In this document: positions 35,920-45,733 of the stretch, piece by piece | Position numbering within the stretch: the first letter of the stretch is position 1 | How the letters are laid out: each line of letters starts with the position of its first letter | Assembly: GCA_963693315.1 (NCBI GenBank) | Contig: OY856188.1 | Coordinates: forward strand, 245,811,926-245,875,925 | DNA from: Diogma glabrata | Lineage: Eukaryota > Arthropoda > Insecta > Diptera > Cylindrotomidae | Length of the DNA stretch: 64,000 nucleotides | Direction of reading: 5' to 3' | Notes under the pieces: generated by a model | Told to the model about the DNA's origin: nothing | The model's database searches: none | The model's input: only the letters and a program-made list of their open reading frames with translations | Made by a program: the position numbers and the translations under genes

Positions 35920-36510
35920 GTTCTCGATAGAACTGGGCACTAGTTCTTACGGAATCGCAGTGTTAAGTTGGTTTTGCTTTCTGAACTTTGCGATTCTTGC
36001 ATTAAACGCACCGAAGATCCAGTTTAACCTAAATTTGACACTTTTAAGATGTTTCTCGGATGCTGGGTCAGGAATGAACACCAACATTGCGCGATCCCTC
36101 TCCACAGTGTGCTTCAGGATGGTACACAATCTCGGCCTAAAACCTGGATTTTGGGCCCCGAGTCGGCTTAGAATCTTCTCCGTTGATTATCTGGCGCAGT
36201 CAAGAAGGTATTCTTTGACATTAGGAGGTCGAGGTAACTCGTCCCTTTTTAGCGTACGTACCTGTACCTTCCCGATCGTTATCCACGGTACCGCATTGGC
36301 AACGCACTGCGCCGATGTATTATTGGCACAGTTAAGTGGTAACCAACCATTTTTTTTTGGTAGCAGCCTTCGAAGTCAGGTTTAATTAGCTCGAATTCAT
36401 GCTCTACTACCAAATCCATGAGTTGTCTGTTTAGCTCGCTAAGTTGGTCAGAACTCAGCAGGGTGGCTGGAAAGTCTTCAGCAGCGATGTTGACTTTGAC
36501 GCGCATAGTG
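35920..36510 (-). pseudogene. ORF1 (DUF4780-like) of the I/LOA-type LINE
   Basis: 36506-36279 reads VNIAAEDFPATLLSSDQLSE and FEGCYQKKMVGYHLTVPI. The continuation reads DELPRPPNV-like, LGAQNPGFRPRLCTILKHTV and RAMLVFIPDPASEKHLKSV, ending near 35950. The order of a helical start, a GC..., DELPRPP and AQNP block, then a strand with final LV/LVFI, is that of DUF4780 found in ORF1 proteins of arthropod LINEs. It lies directly upstream of ORF2 on the same strand, as expected. One or two frameshifts break it. A basic, Ser/Lys-rich upstream part may extend to about 37060. Confidence 0.6.
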
Positions 36511-37269
36511 ACATCGCTGATGCTGAAAATTTAATTGTACACGCATTAATGCTTGTAGTGTCCAATAGCCCATGATGCTGCTATCAGTTGCTGGTAGATG
36601 ATTGGTGCCGTTTAACACCATAGGTAGTTGACTGTGGAGAGTCACCCCAATCGGACCCTCTTGCTACTTTTGGCACCTTTGTCCTTCGTTTTATTTACTC
36701 CCTTCAGAGCTAGCTCTCCACCTTTAACCGGGGTAGCCAGGTCAAAGGATTTGGGAAGACTTGTAAGGCTTCCTCTTCAGAGAGGCTTTTCTTTATTAGT
36801 TGCCTCTTTCGCTTTATGAGAAGGCATTGGGAATGATTGTTGGATTAAGGGACATTCGGTTTTGGGTTACTTAATCCGACTGTATTGGCCAAGTGGATTT
36901 TGGCCACCTTTCTGTGTATATCCGACGTGATGAAAACTGCTGACATGTCAGAGTTACTGTCGGATTCTGAGTCAAATGAGTCACAATCACAATATTTTGT
37001 GAACTGATGATCTTCTTGTTCCGTCAGGTGAGACGTGCCAGAGCACTCTTTTGTGGTTGGCTCTCGCTATGTCATTTTTGACATAACCTTAGAGCTGGGT
37101 GAGATAGGTTTACTATCGTCGACCTTTATACTTGTGTTTGTGTTGCCGGAATGAAGATATACTGATAAATTAAACACGGTGTTCGAGTCCTGTGAACATG
37201 AGATTGCATTAAATATTTAATGTGTTTATAGAAGCATCGCCCTCGTCATCATTTTTAAATAAAAAATTA

Positions 37270-37440
37270 TCCATACAGTGGTTGGATTAGAATGAGGGAG
37301 GAAAAAGGTACGCCACAACAGAGCCCTGTGCTATGGTAAAGCTATATTGAAACTGGAGGACGCCCGGTATCCAGAGTTCTATAGAGTTCAAGTAAGTCCT
37401 TAACCATGCTAAGCTTTCAGCGTACGTGTCTACCTTAGCT
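37270..37440 (-). pseudogene. Scrap of a further reverse transcriptase
   Basis: Minus-strand reading gives YAESLAWLRTYLNSIELW, then FTIAQGSVVAYLF. This matches the pattern WL.SYL......GVPQGSVLGPLLF between RT motifs 3 and 4. Too short and diverged to place. It sits between the I/LOA LINE and LTR head copy 2. Confidence 0.4.
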
Positions 37441-37616
37441 TTGGTTTTTGGACGTGATATTGGCTTCGATTCTCATCGGGAGCCTAACGGTTGGGGTGAC
37501 CATGCCGTTGTAGCTTCTAAGATCACTGAGTCTCTGAGCCCCATCACTGCGTCAAAGTGCCAAGTCCATTCGATGGGGATACTTTAGTGGGTTATCCACC
37601 CACTACTCTCACGACT

Positions 37617-37946
37617 TGTAATGGAGATAAACATAGATGAACATAACAATAGGTAAAAATTGGGAAGACTGCGCGCCAAGAGATTTGATGTTCCAACTAG
37701 CGAAAGTCCTCGGACCCGTATGAACGTCTTTCATTCCAGCACACATTAATCAATACGAAATATATAGACACCCCAAGGGAAAAAATAAACAAACGAGACT
37801 CTGACGACTCTAGCATCTAACCCAAAACCGTCACATGCACGCCAATACTACACTTTAGTTATTTGAACAAAAAATATCAAAATAAATTAATGACTCACCC
37901 TATGATGATAGAAGATCCCACTGCTCAGCACCTTGACATGCCTTAG
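37617..37946 (+). mobile_element. LTR-retrotransposon head, copy 2
   Basis: LTR-like block 37617-37801 beginning TGTAATGGAG and ending just before TGACGACTCTAG at 37802, a diverged primer site. A leader of about 95 bp follows, then GACTCACCCT and an ATG at 37902 encoding MMIEDPTAQHLDMP before a stop. It shares GCGCGCCAAG, ATTCCAGCACA and the primer region with copy 3, and the primer region with copies 1 and 4. The sequence then passes into a tandem repeat rather than gag. No 3' LTR was found. Confidence 0.6.
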
Positions 37947-38024
37947 CTGATCATTTTACTTAAAACTGTACAAAAAAATGTTGTTAATAATACTAGAAAT
38001 GTAATTGCAACATTGCAAAAATAT

Positions 38025-38161
38025 TGTTGTTGAAAATAAATATTAGATCAAAAGTACCGTTGTTGACCCTAATAGTGATGTTTATAAATGATCAGAAAAT
38101 GCTGGTGTTGACAGTAAATATTTGATCAAAAATGCAGTTGTTGACAGTAATGGTGATGTAT
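38025..38161 (+). repeat. Tandem repeat after LTR head copy 2
   Basis: Two units of about 80 bp: 38025-38080 and 38106-38161 share TTGATCAAAAxTxCxGTTGTTGAC and AATxGTGATGT. A different tandem repeat sits in the same position after copy 3. Confidence 0.6.
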
Positions 38162-38669
38162 CTGTATTAATTTCTCTATGAGAACAATGTTGTGAAGTAT
38201 AGATTTTTTTTTCTTTTTGGTTTAAATAAAATTTTTGTTTTACACATCACATCACTGAATTTAAAAAAAATGTTCAAAAAACCACTAAACGAAATGTACA
38301 TTTCATTATGTATCTTTCCCCTCGTTTTTCCCATTTTAAAATTCAAATATAGCGGTATGTATTTGGTAGACCACACACAGCATGGACAACTAGGAATCAG
38401 AAATTATGCATTAAAGTTGGTTTAAACAAAACCAAAAAAACGCAAATTCAACGAGAGATTCACGGATTGCCAAAAACATCCCCGATTTGTAAGAAATAAT
38501 CATAATATGAGTCCTTTTGAATCATTAATAAACGAATTATTAATGTCAAGTTTACTTTTTTCTGAGCCTAACTATAGCATCTTCAAAAAAGTGGGTGGAG
38601 CGGGTATTGTCTCTACCTAAACCGTCCACAAATGCTTGGAAAACATCATTGTGATAGACTCGCAAAATC

Positions 38670-39005
38670 GTTCTCTTTCCCTCTCTCTTAAAAGCTGTTT
38701 ATTGAAATGGTGTTTGCAACTACAGTCTTGCAGTTCTCAACATGAATAGTAATGTCTGTAGTTGGTACCAGACTCGCAACGGTCTGAAAAAGAGACTTGC
38801 TCTTGCAACCTCTGCTTGTACTTCCTGTACAACGGTAAATGCCCGTTTTAACCCTTTGGGTCGTTTTCATATATTTTGTGTTTTTTTATTCAGTTTTAGT
38901 TGAATGAGTAACACGGGAATTAACTGTTGACCAAGTTAGAATACAGATAGTTTGGGAGGGCAAGTGAACCTTGTAGGCTGTCAAATACTCAAATTACTCT
39001 AGTCG
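38670..39005 (-). repeat. Dispersed repeat with conserved minus-strand frame, copy 2
   Basis: Second copy of 30900-31265. The minus-strand frame 38870-38688 contains FQTVASLVPTTDITIHVENC then KTVVANTISINSF. Conservation of frame across two diverged copies hints that it was once under selection as protein. Confidence 0.6.
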
Positions 39006-39681
39006 GAACAAGTGTATTTAGATGAACCTTCACCCGGGATAACTTTTGGCGTGGTTTTCATGCAACCACTCATTAGGTCAAATTGCTAGGGTCTAACGTG
39101 TAATCCGTCTCTCACATAGATTGTTTTAATAAACCAAATTCGTGCATTTAGATATGTGTGATCCAATTACGATGAAAGGCAAAGGTTAGTTTTGTGAAAC
39201 AAGAAACTAGAAGAATGCAACATAAACTAAAACCATTTTTTACGAGAAAAGTCCACAATCAACAGTTATGAACATGAAATTCGTTTACCACAGGTCAATA
39301 TGCTGACATTTAGTTGCCAATATTTTCAGTTCCTTTCATTTATACAATAACCAGTAATATCACTCCAGTTCATGAGCTTTCGTATCTAAATGGTCTGGTT
39401 AAAGAAGAAGCGTAGCCTAAAATACGCATTTTTCATTACCAAACTTTTCACGAGGAGTGGGATAAAATAAAAGCAATATTTGATAACCAAACAGTCTAGT
39501 TGTCCAAGAAACATTCGAAATTTTTCTTACTTATTTGATCAAAAGAACTCACTGAAGTGAATGTGGAATAAGAGTAACCCTGATTAATGCTAAACGAATA
39601 AATAATCTTTCTTTTTATGAAAAATATATGAAACTAACAATTCCAGAAAGACAGCAAATAGTGTAGAGAAGTTTTTACCTT

Positions 39682-40008
39682 TCACCATCTAGTCATCATT
39701 TCACTGTATGTAGATTGTTTTATGAACGATAAAAGATGATGAGCCACAGTATTGGTTGTGGTCAAAATAATATGTTTCTCTCCAATTTCCATAGGTGTCA
39801 AAAAAAATTTCGGACAAGAATGGTGCGCAACACTCTTTATTGCTCCCAAAATCTCTAGTATCTGTCCACGACTTGTATATTCACCTAAATCTCCGTAAGA
39901 TTGATGCATGTCCAATGGAATTCTCAAAATCTCTATTGTAATTAGTTCAAAAGCCTCTTCAGCTTCTTTTCCTAAAACAACAGTTCCCAAACCAGAACCA
40001 AGTATGGT
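39682..40008 (-). CDS. Unrecognised open exon-like frame
   Basis: About 108 codons on the minus strand reading GSGLGTVVLGKEAEEAFELI and onward through DMHQSYGDLGEYTSRGQIL, CPKFFLTPMEIGEKH and TNTVAHHLLSFIKQ, with stop TGA at 39682. Composition is balanced and protein-like, unlike most open frames here. It is open 5' of the first ATG. AG dinucleotides near 40010-40030 could be splice acceptors. I do not recognise the family. It could be a host exon or a piece of a retroelement protein; the Ty3/gypsy scrap at 40.3 kb is on the opposite strand. Confidence 0.3.
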   Translation of the reverse strand, partial: TILGSGLGTVVLGKEAEEAFELITIEILRIPLDMHQSYGDLGEYTSRGQILEILGAIKSVAHHSCPKFFLTPMEIGEKHIILTTTNTVAHHLLSFIKQSTYSEMMTRW

Positions 40009-40279
40009 GCTTACTCATTCTGGTCTTCCGTTCATGTAATGTATGTAGCCACTTTAATAAAACTTAGCTGTGAGGTTGTCAATACTCATCGCGGCTATCA
40101 AAAATATCATAACTCCGTATAGACCCACTCGAATGTTAATTTTTACGATTGCCTAATATAACCTAAGGCATTATGTCGAGATCGAACTTTAAAAAAGGAA
40201 AACTTCGATCATATCGGTTATGCGTCGAGCAAGAAATATTAAAACTTGCTAGACTTCTTCCTCGCCCACTAAAAGCTTC

Positions 40280-40590
40280 CAGGATTTCTATTTTTCGTAT
40301 CAATTGCTACAACTTTTACCGTAGAAGAAGCTGAACAGATTCAAGATGTGATACATCTTGTTCCGTCATTCTCTAAAATTAGTTTAGATCACGTAGTTGA
40401 TGTTACTCACACTGTCCCATCAAATAAACACACCACCTAAATCACCAGTGATAGAGAAGATGATGGGAGATGTGTGGGATCACATGCTTGCACTAGGTAT
40501 TATTGAAATTAGCATTAGTTCCTGGAGTTCGCCAGTGGTCCTATTACGCCAACCTGACAAGGTTCACCTCTGGCCGGACTCCCGTTAGGT
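40280..40590 (+). pseudogene. Ty3/gypsy pol fragment (start of RT)
   Basis: From about 40310, TTFTVEEAEQIQDVIHLVPS precedes DHVVDVTHT. Then 40434-40588 reads KSPVIEKMMGDVWDHMLALG, IIEISISSWSSPVVLLRQPD and K. This is the Ty3/gypsy RT N-terminus (H.I.T....P..Q.PYR, then GIIExSxSPWSSPVVLVxKKDG). Frameshifts separate the parts and nothing of the catalytic core follows. Confidence 0.65.
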
Positions 40591-40599
40591 ATTCGGAAT

Positions 40600-43500
40600 T
40601 CTAAGGGTATTCGAGGTATTCTAAGAGTCGTTTGTCTAAAACCAATTAGATCTTCAGTTTCATTAAAACGTTAAATTGGGGCGAAATTTTGTGAAAACCA
40701 AAGTTATTAAGTTATATAATTATTTTTTCTTCTGTTTAGTCTTTGTGATAGTTGATGATAGTTAACTGGCTGACTTGATCCTACGGGGTGACAAGACATT
40801 TTTGATACTAAAAAAAGTGCGTTAGTAGATATATTATTATATTATTCGTTCCAGAGTGTTTCTTTACTCTTATTGTCAGGCTGATTACAATAATTTTACA
40901 TTTACCTCTGTTACACTGGATTTCTCACCCCCATTTTTTACGAACGCGAACATTTCACAACTATGGTAAGAACTTTGCGCAGCACTTTTCATCAAAAAGA
41001 TCAAAGAGAGCCGATCGACTGGTTGTCAACACAAAATTTTCGTTCAGATGGAAAACTACTGTGGTAAATAATACAAACCAAATTTTTGGTAAATTTCAAA
41101 GGCACCATTGGGAAAATGTCAAACTTGAACGTTCGTTCAACAGCCCTCTTCTAGATCTGGTACTACAACGTGTTCAATATACCTTCTCGTTGGTGACCTC
41201 CTGTGATTGAAATTAATTTTAGTCTGGGTATTGAGGGCAAAATCCCTAAGGGGTTGGGTTTAAGTTACCTTACGCTAAGTTACTCTTCCACCCCAAATAA
41301 GGAGATAAAAAAATTGAAAAAAAAACAAAATCAAAAAAAGAATCCTAAATCAGGAAAACGAAACAAAATTTGGGGAGAAATCGGGCTTTTTTGACAATTT
41401 TGATATTCTTTGGGCAGTCACCCCAGACCACGCATACAATGGGATACAGATGTAATGGATTACCTTAAAAAAATCAATTACCATTCATATTGCATTTATA
41501 TTGCTTCGTTGTTGCAAAAATACAGTTCTGAATATTCAAAATCTAGCACTTGAGAAAAAAGCGACGCTTCTCTCTCGAATTGAGAATTTTTGAAGAAACT
41601 GTGTACTGATCAATGGTATTGATTCACTATAGATGTCAGGGGCGTAGTTAATATTAAAAGAGAGTAAATACCACAAAATATTGATTTAAACAAAATGCTA
41701 TAAACACCTTCAAATTATTTCGAGTATCTTTCAAAATCTGAATTCCAACACTAATGTCGAAAACTGTTTATTATAAAAACAAACCACTACACCTATTTTT
41801 GATTTACGATCAAAATTGTATCAAATTAAAAACTCTTTGTAAAGTCCTGTCCGTTAAAATAAAATAAAATTTTCATTTCAAAGCAACGTGCAAAAAATCA
41901 CACCATAATTAAAGTTGCTCGATTTGCCGTCATATTAAAACGTCATTTTATGCTTTTTTTCATTTTCTACGCTCCTTGTCATAAACTTCACATTTTTAAT
42001 TTTTTTTCCTTGTTAATAATTTTAAATTAAATTTAGTCCGCATAATTTTGCTGACATATACGAAAAATATGTATGTTTAAAGCATTTTCTATACGAAAGT
42101 TAAAATTAAATTAGTGTTTCTGACACATTTGTCATGTTAACATTTAGCTTTCATGTATTTGCTAACACAAAAAAAAACAACAAATTTATCCTATACGTAA
42201 TCATGTCTGCTGCTAAAAACGATAACATTTTTCAATTGTTTTATTCCGTGCGTTAGTCTCTCTAGATATATTACCATACACAATCCCCACACATAAAAGT
42301 TCCTGATTTTCCTGTCTAGCTCGCTCAAAAAAAAAATTTTTTTAAACAAAACAAAAAATTATTCATATTTTCATGTATTTTGTCTATTTTATTGTGGTTA
42401 TGCTCTCTATGTTTTTGCAAAAGAAAAAAAAATTTTTTTTGATGATGTTTATTACATAACTTTTTTTTATTCATATTCTGAAAAATTATTTTTGTTAAAT
42501 GGAAAACAACACCGGTAAGTTATAGTTTTTCGTTTGTTGGAACATTTTATTGCTTTTTTGTCGAGTTTTCATTTATTAAAACAACATAAAAGCTTTTTGT
42601 GGTTTATGAATAGTAGAGTAGATTTGACATATTCACTATGGATGTGATGTTATTCGATTTAGTTAATTTTTTGTGTTGCTACGTTCCTTGTTGTTCAACA
42701 ATGTTCGTATATAAACATTTTAATCTATTTGTTGTTTTTAGGCTCATAAGTCTGTATTTGATTTTAAGTTGCAATATTTTTGGTATATCTAATGTGCTTA
42801 AATGGTGGTGAGAAATTTTTGTATTAGAAATTTTGTAGGTCTCACTTAGCAAAAAAATGCACATATAAATTATTTTTAACTCCTCCATTTCGAAAAATTA
42901 CAACGAGTAAAACTTTTTTTTTGATTTTCATAAATAAACGCGTTTATAATTTTAAAACTAATGATAATTTTAAAACTGATGAGCGTCCAACCTTAAGTCC
43001 TTCGAATTTAAGTGTGTGCTTATCACTAAGCCACTTAAAATTCACTGCAATAATGCTAATATGTAAAATTAAAACACCGTGATCCACAAAAGAAAAAGAA
43101 ATATCACGGTTTAAATTGAACGCGATTACCGGTGCCCCGTACCGTCCTTACTATCGCGTCACCATTCAATCTTATCCTTCTTTTCCCTTTTTCTCTTCGC
43201 CTCTAGTTAAATGCTCTTAATTGACAAAAATAAGATTAAGAAATAAAACACAAAATATCACAACTTGTTTGCACATAACTTGTGAGAAAAATTCATTAAC
43301 ACAATAAAGCAACGGAATTATTTACAATAATTTTAATAGAATGGTATTTGATTAAACTATGTTTCAAGCAAGAAATTAACACAAAGTTTTTTACAAAATT
43401 GGCTTAGACATAATGTTGTGAGAGATCAACATTACATGGTGGATTTAAATATAGAATTGGAAGCCTTATGAACATAAAAAGAAGAGTTTGAGAACACAAT

Positions 43501-45200
43501 AAAGGTGTTTCGGAATATCCTCCGTCACAAACCGTGAGGACGTTCCACACCCTGAGATTGTCTTAAGCCGGGATAAGAAATATTTCTGTAAAAATGAAGC
43601 ATGTCTGGGTTGCATGGACTAAGGGCTGGTGGGTAGCGGGTGCTAATGCAAACAAGAAGCACTACCGAAGAACTATCAAATACAGACCCACCAAAAGTGG
43701 GACAGTAAGGTTGAGGAGTCCAAGCTATAACGTTTGTAAAAATAAGGCAGAGGTAAGTCTGAATAAGACCAAACTGAGTGTGAGTTCGTGTTCAAAAAGG
43801 ACCAGAAAATTAAATAGGAACGGAAACAGAAGGTACATTAACAAAAAAAAAAAGAAATCGCTATCCCTGCGTTCTTCTATTTTTAGGGTACGATATTCTT
43901 GATGTGATAGACCCAAAAACTGACGTCTCAACCGCCCGAACTTATTTGACTGGCACTAATTTCGGCGCAAGCTTGGCTTTAAAATGGCAACACTTTTTGA
44001 AAAAATTCGGACATAAACCTTTTTATTAAGGAAAAGGTGTGGTCTTTCTTCCCAAAGTGAAAGCATGTGGTGTTATTTTCGTGGCCATCATAGGTTCTGC
44101 ATATCATCTTTCTGTATACTAGAGTGTTTTTCTTAACTCGTAACTCTGGAGGTGTATTATCTCAAATTTTGCTGCATATCACGTAACTTTTTTGCGTTAG
44201 ATGTTCCATATAGGAACGTAGACCGTTAACTGTCGTTCCTCATTTGTATTAATTTTATCAATTTACTTGGTTTATGGTCGAGTGACTTGAAGACTTAATT
44301 TTTTATCTATTATCCTTCAATGGGTGATAGGTGGTTGTTCTTCCAATTTACCAGCCGTTTCAGGCGGTTTTCGGGTAATTGAGAAATCGGTGTGTTGATG
44401 ATTGCTAATCTTCTGCTTAAAAACGCTTTGACCAAGATGGGACTCGAATCCGGGCACCACGATCCGGCATGCTACCACTAAGACACTCAACATGCGTCAC
44501 ACAATATGGAGATAATTCTGGCGTAAACACACACGCTTGGACAACTCCTAAAGCTTTTAAACGTTGCAGCAGCGAAAGAGAAACCAATAGCTTATCGTTG
44601 TCCGAGATCAAATTTAAGTCGAGAAGAGTAAGGGCTGCTTTCCAAAGGGATTTCATTAGGGCTTACTGCTGCGGGGGTAGGACCCCACAATCAAGACAAG
44701 TTCGTTGAAAAGGTCGGCATATCTCCACCTTTTTGCCCATTAACAGGCACATGGTAGAGTTTGCCCACTTGTTCATGTGGCAGGGCACTCTTGCTCTAAC
44801 TTATTCGCGAACGTCCCGAGCAAGTGAAATTATATATTAAATTATTATATAATCGTTTCAATTTGTCTATCACCCTGGTAGCGGGAAGGTGAGAAGTGTT
44901 ATGTACTTGTTAGATAAGAAACATGCGCAATTATGCGGAGAATAGGAAACCCTCGTTTTCCAAGTGTTCCTACTGTAAGTATGATTGTCTCCTACTGTTG
45001 ATATGAATAAAGAGCCGACCATCAATTTATTGAACGTTGGCTTTTGGAGTGGTCTTCATCGCCTTTTTGTGGAATTGAAATTCGGGTACGGGGCTTTGAC
45101 TTGATCATGATGTTCAGTTTATGCAGCAGGTATCTCATATCATATCTTTTCGTATAATCGAAAATCCATAATCTTTGAGAAGATGAGGTGGGTTCTCTTC
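40600..45200. other. No gene recognised; one tRNA-like SINE head
   Basis: Mostly AT-rich. At 41637 the motif CAGGGGCGTAGTTAA looks like a single hAT-type end. At 42499 the string ATGGAAAACAACACCG is followed by GTAAGT, but nothing supports a gene. A 102-codon basic frame at 43594-43902 has no recognisable motif. The tRNA-like sequence at 44437-44505 is listed separately. Confidence 0.5.
44437..44505 (-). other. tRNA-derived SINE head or tRNA pseudogene (Gly/Asp-like)
   Basis: The minus strand reads GTCTTAGTGGTAGCATGC (A-box region) then GTGCCCGGATTCGAGTCCC (B box, 10 of 11 consensus positions). Spacing between the boxes fits a tRNA. The acceptor and T stems do not close well. Sequence on both sides is unlike a tRNA gene, so a SINE head is most likely. 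Confidence 0.45.
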
Positions 45201-45207
45201 TTACAAT

Positions 45208-45545
45208 TGTAATGGATACTTGGCTTATCAATTACATCAATAGGACAAGATTTGTTAGAGTGCGCGCCAAGCGATATTATGTTCCAGCTAGCTCGATTCT
45301 TATGAGTCCGAAAAAAGAAGATTTATCATTCCAGCACAAATAAACTGATAGGCACGCATTTACGAAAATATTCAGACCAATAAAAAAAAAAGAAAAAAGG
45401 TGCCTCTGACGACCCTAGAAGAAAAGAAACCACAAGCACCACAATAATAGATTTTATTTACATATTTGAAAAAAAAAATTATATAAAGGTCACTGACCCC
45501 ATAGAAAGTCCAGATTCTACATCTCAGCACGTTGGCCCTGCCTAG
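45208..45545 (+). mobile_element. LTR-retrotransposon head, copy 3
   Basis: LTR-like block 45208-45406 beginning TGTAATGGATACTTGG, primer site TGACGACCCTAGAAG at 45407, a leader of about 90 bp, and a degenerate gag start at 45501. The start ATG has become ATA, followed by codons for ESPDSTSQHVGPA and a stop. The peptide parallels EDPTAQHLDMP of copy 2. No gag body or 3' LTR follows. Confidence 0.6.
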
Positions 45546-45571
45546 CCTTTCAAATTTGTAATATTAATTAT

Positions 45572-45700
45572 AAGAATTGGTTGCGCCACAAAACAAAGGT
45601 GATTATTGATTTAAATTCCGTAAAATATTTGGGAAAGGCAATTAATTTGTTGCACCACTAAACAAAGGTGATTATTGAATCAAAAATCGTAAGAAATATG
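45572..45700 (+). repeat. Tandem repeat after LTR head copy 3
   Basis: Two units of about 75 bp containing TTGCRCCACWAAACAAAGG, TGATTATTGA and a CGTAARAAATATT-like block. Confidence 0.65.
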
Positions 45701-45733
45701 TTGTATGTTGCAATAAATCGACAGTCGGCAGCT

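Noticed and set aside
35750..36385. 211-codon plus-strand frame
   Set aside because: Antisense shadow of the DUF4780-like ORF1 and its leader in the minus-strand LINE; no motifs of its own.
42499..42520. Mini exon ATGGAAAACAACACCG followed by GTAAGT
   Set aside because: A good donor sequence but only 16 nt of coding sequence, with no downstream exon or promoter evidence.
37617..45406. LTR heads 2 and 3 as the two LTRs of one 7.8-kb element
   Set aside because: Both are followed by primer site and gag start, so neither is a 3' LTR, and they are too diverged to be a pair.
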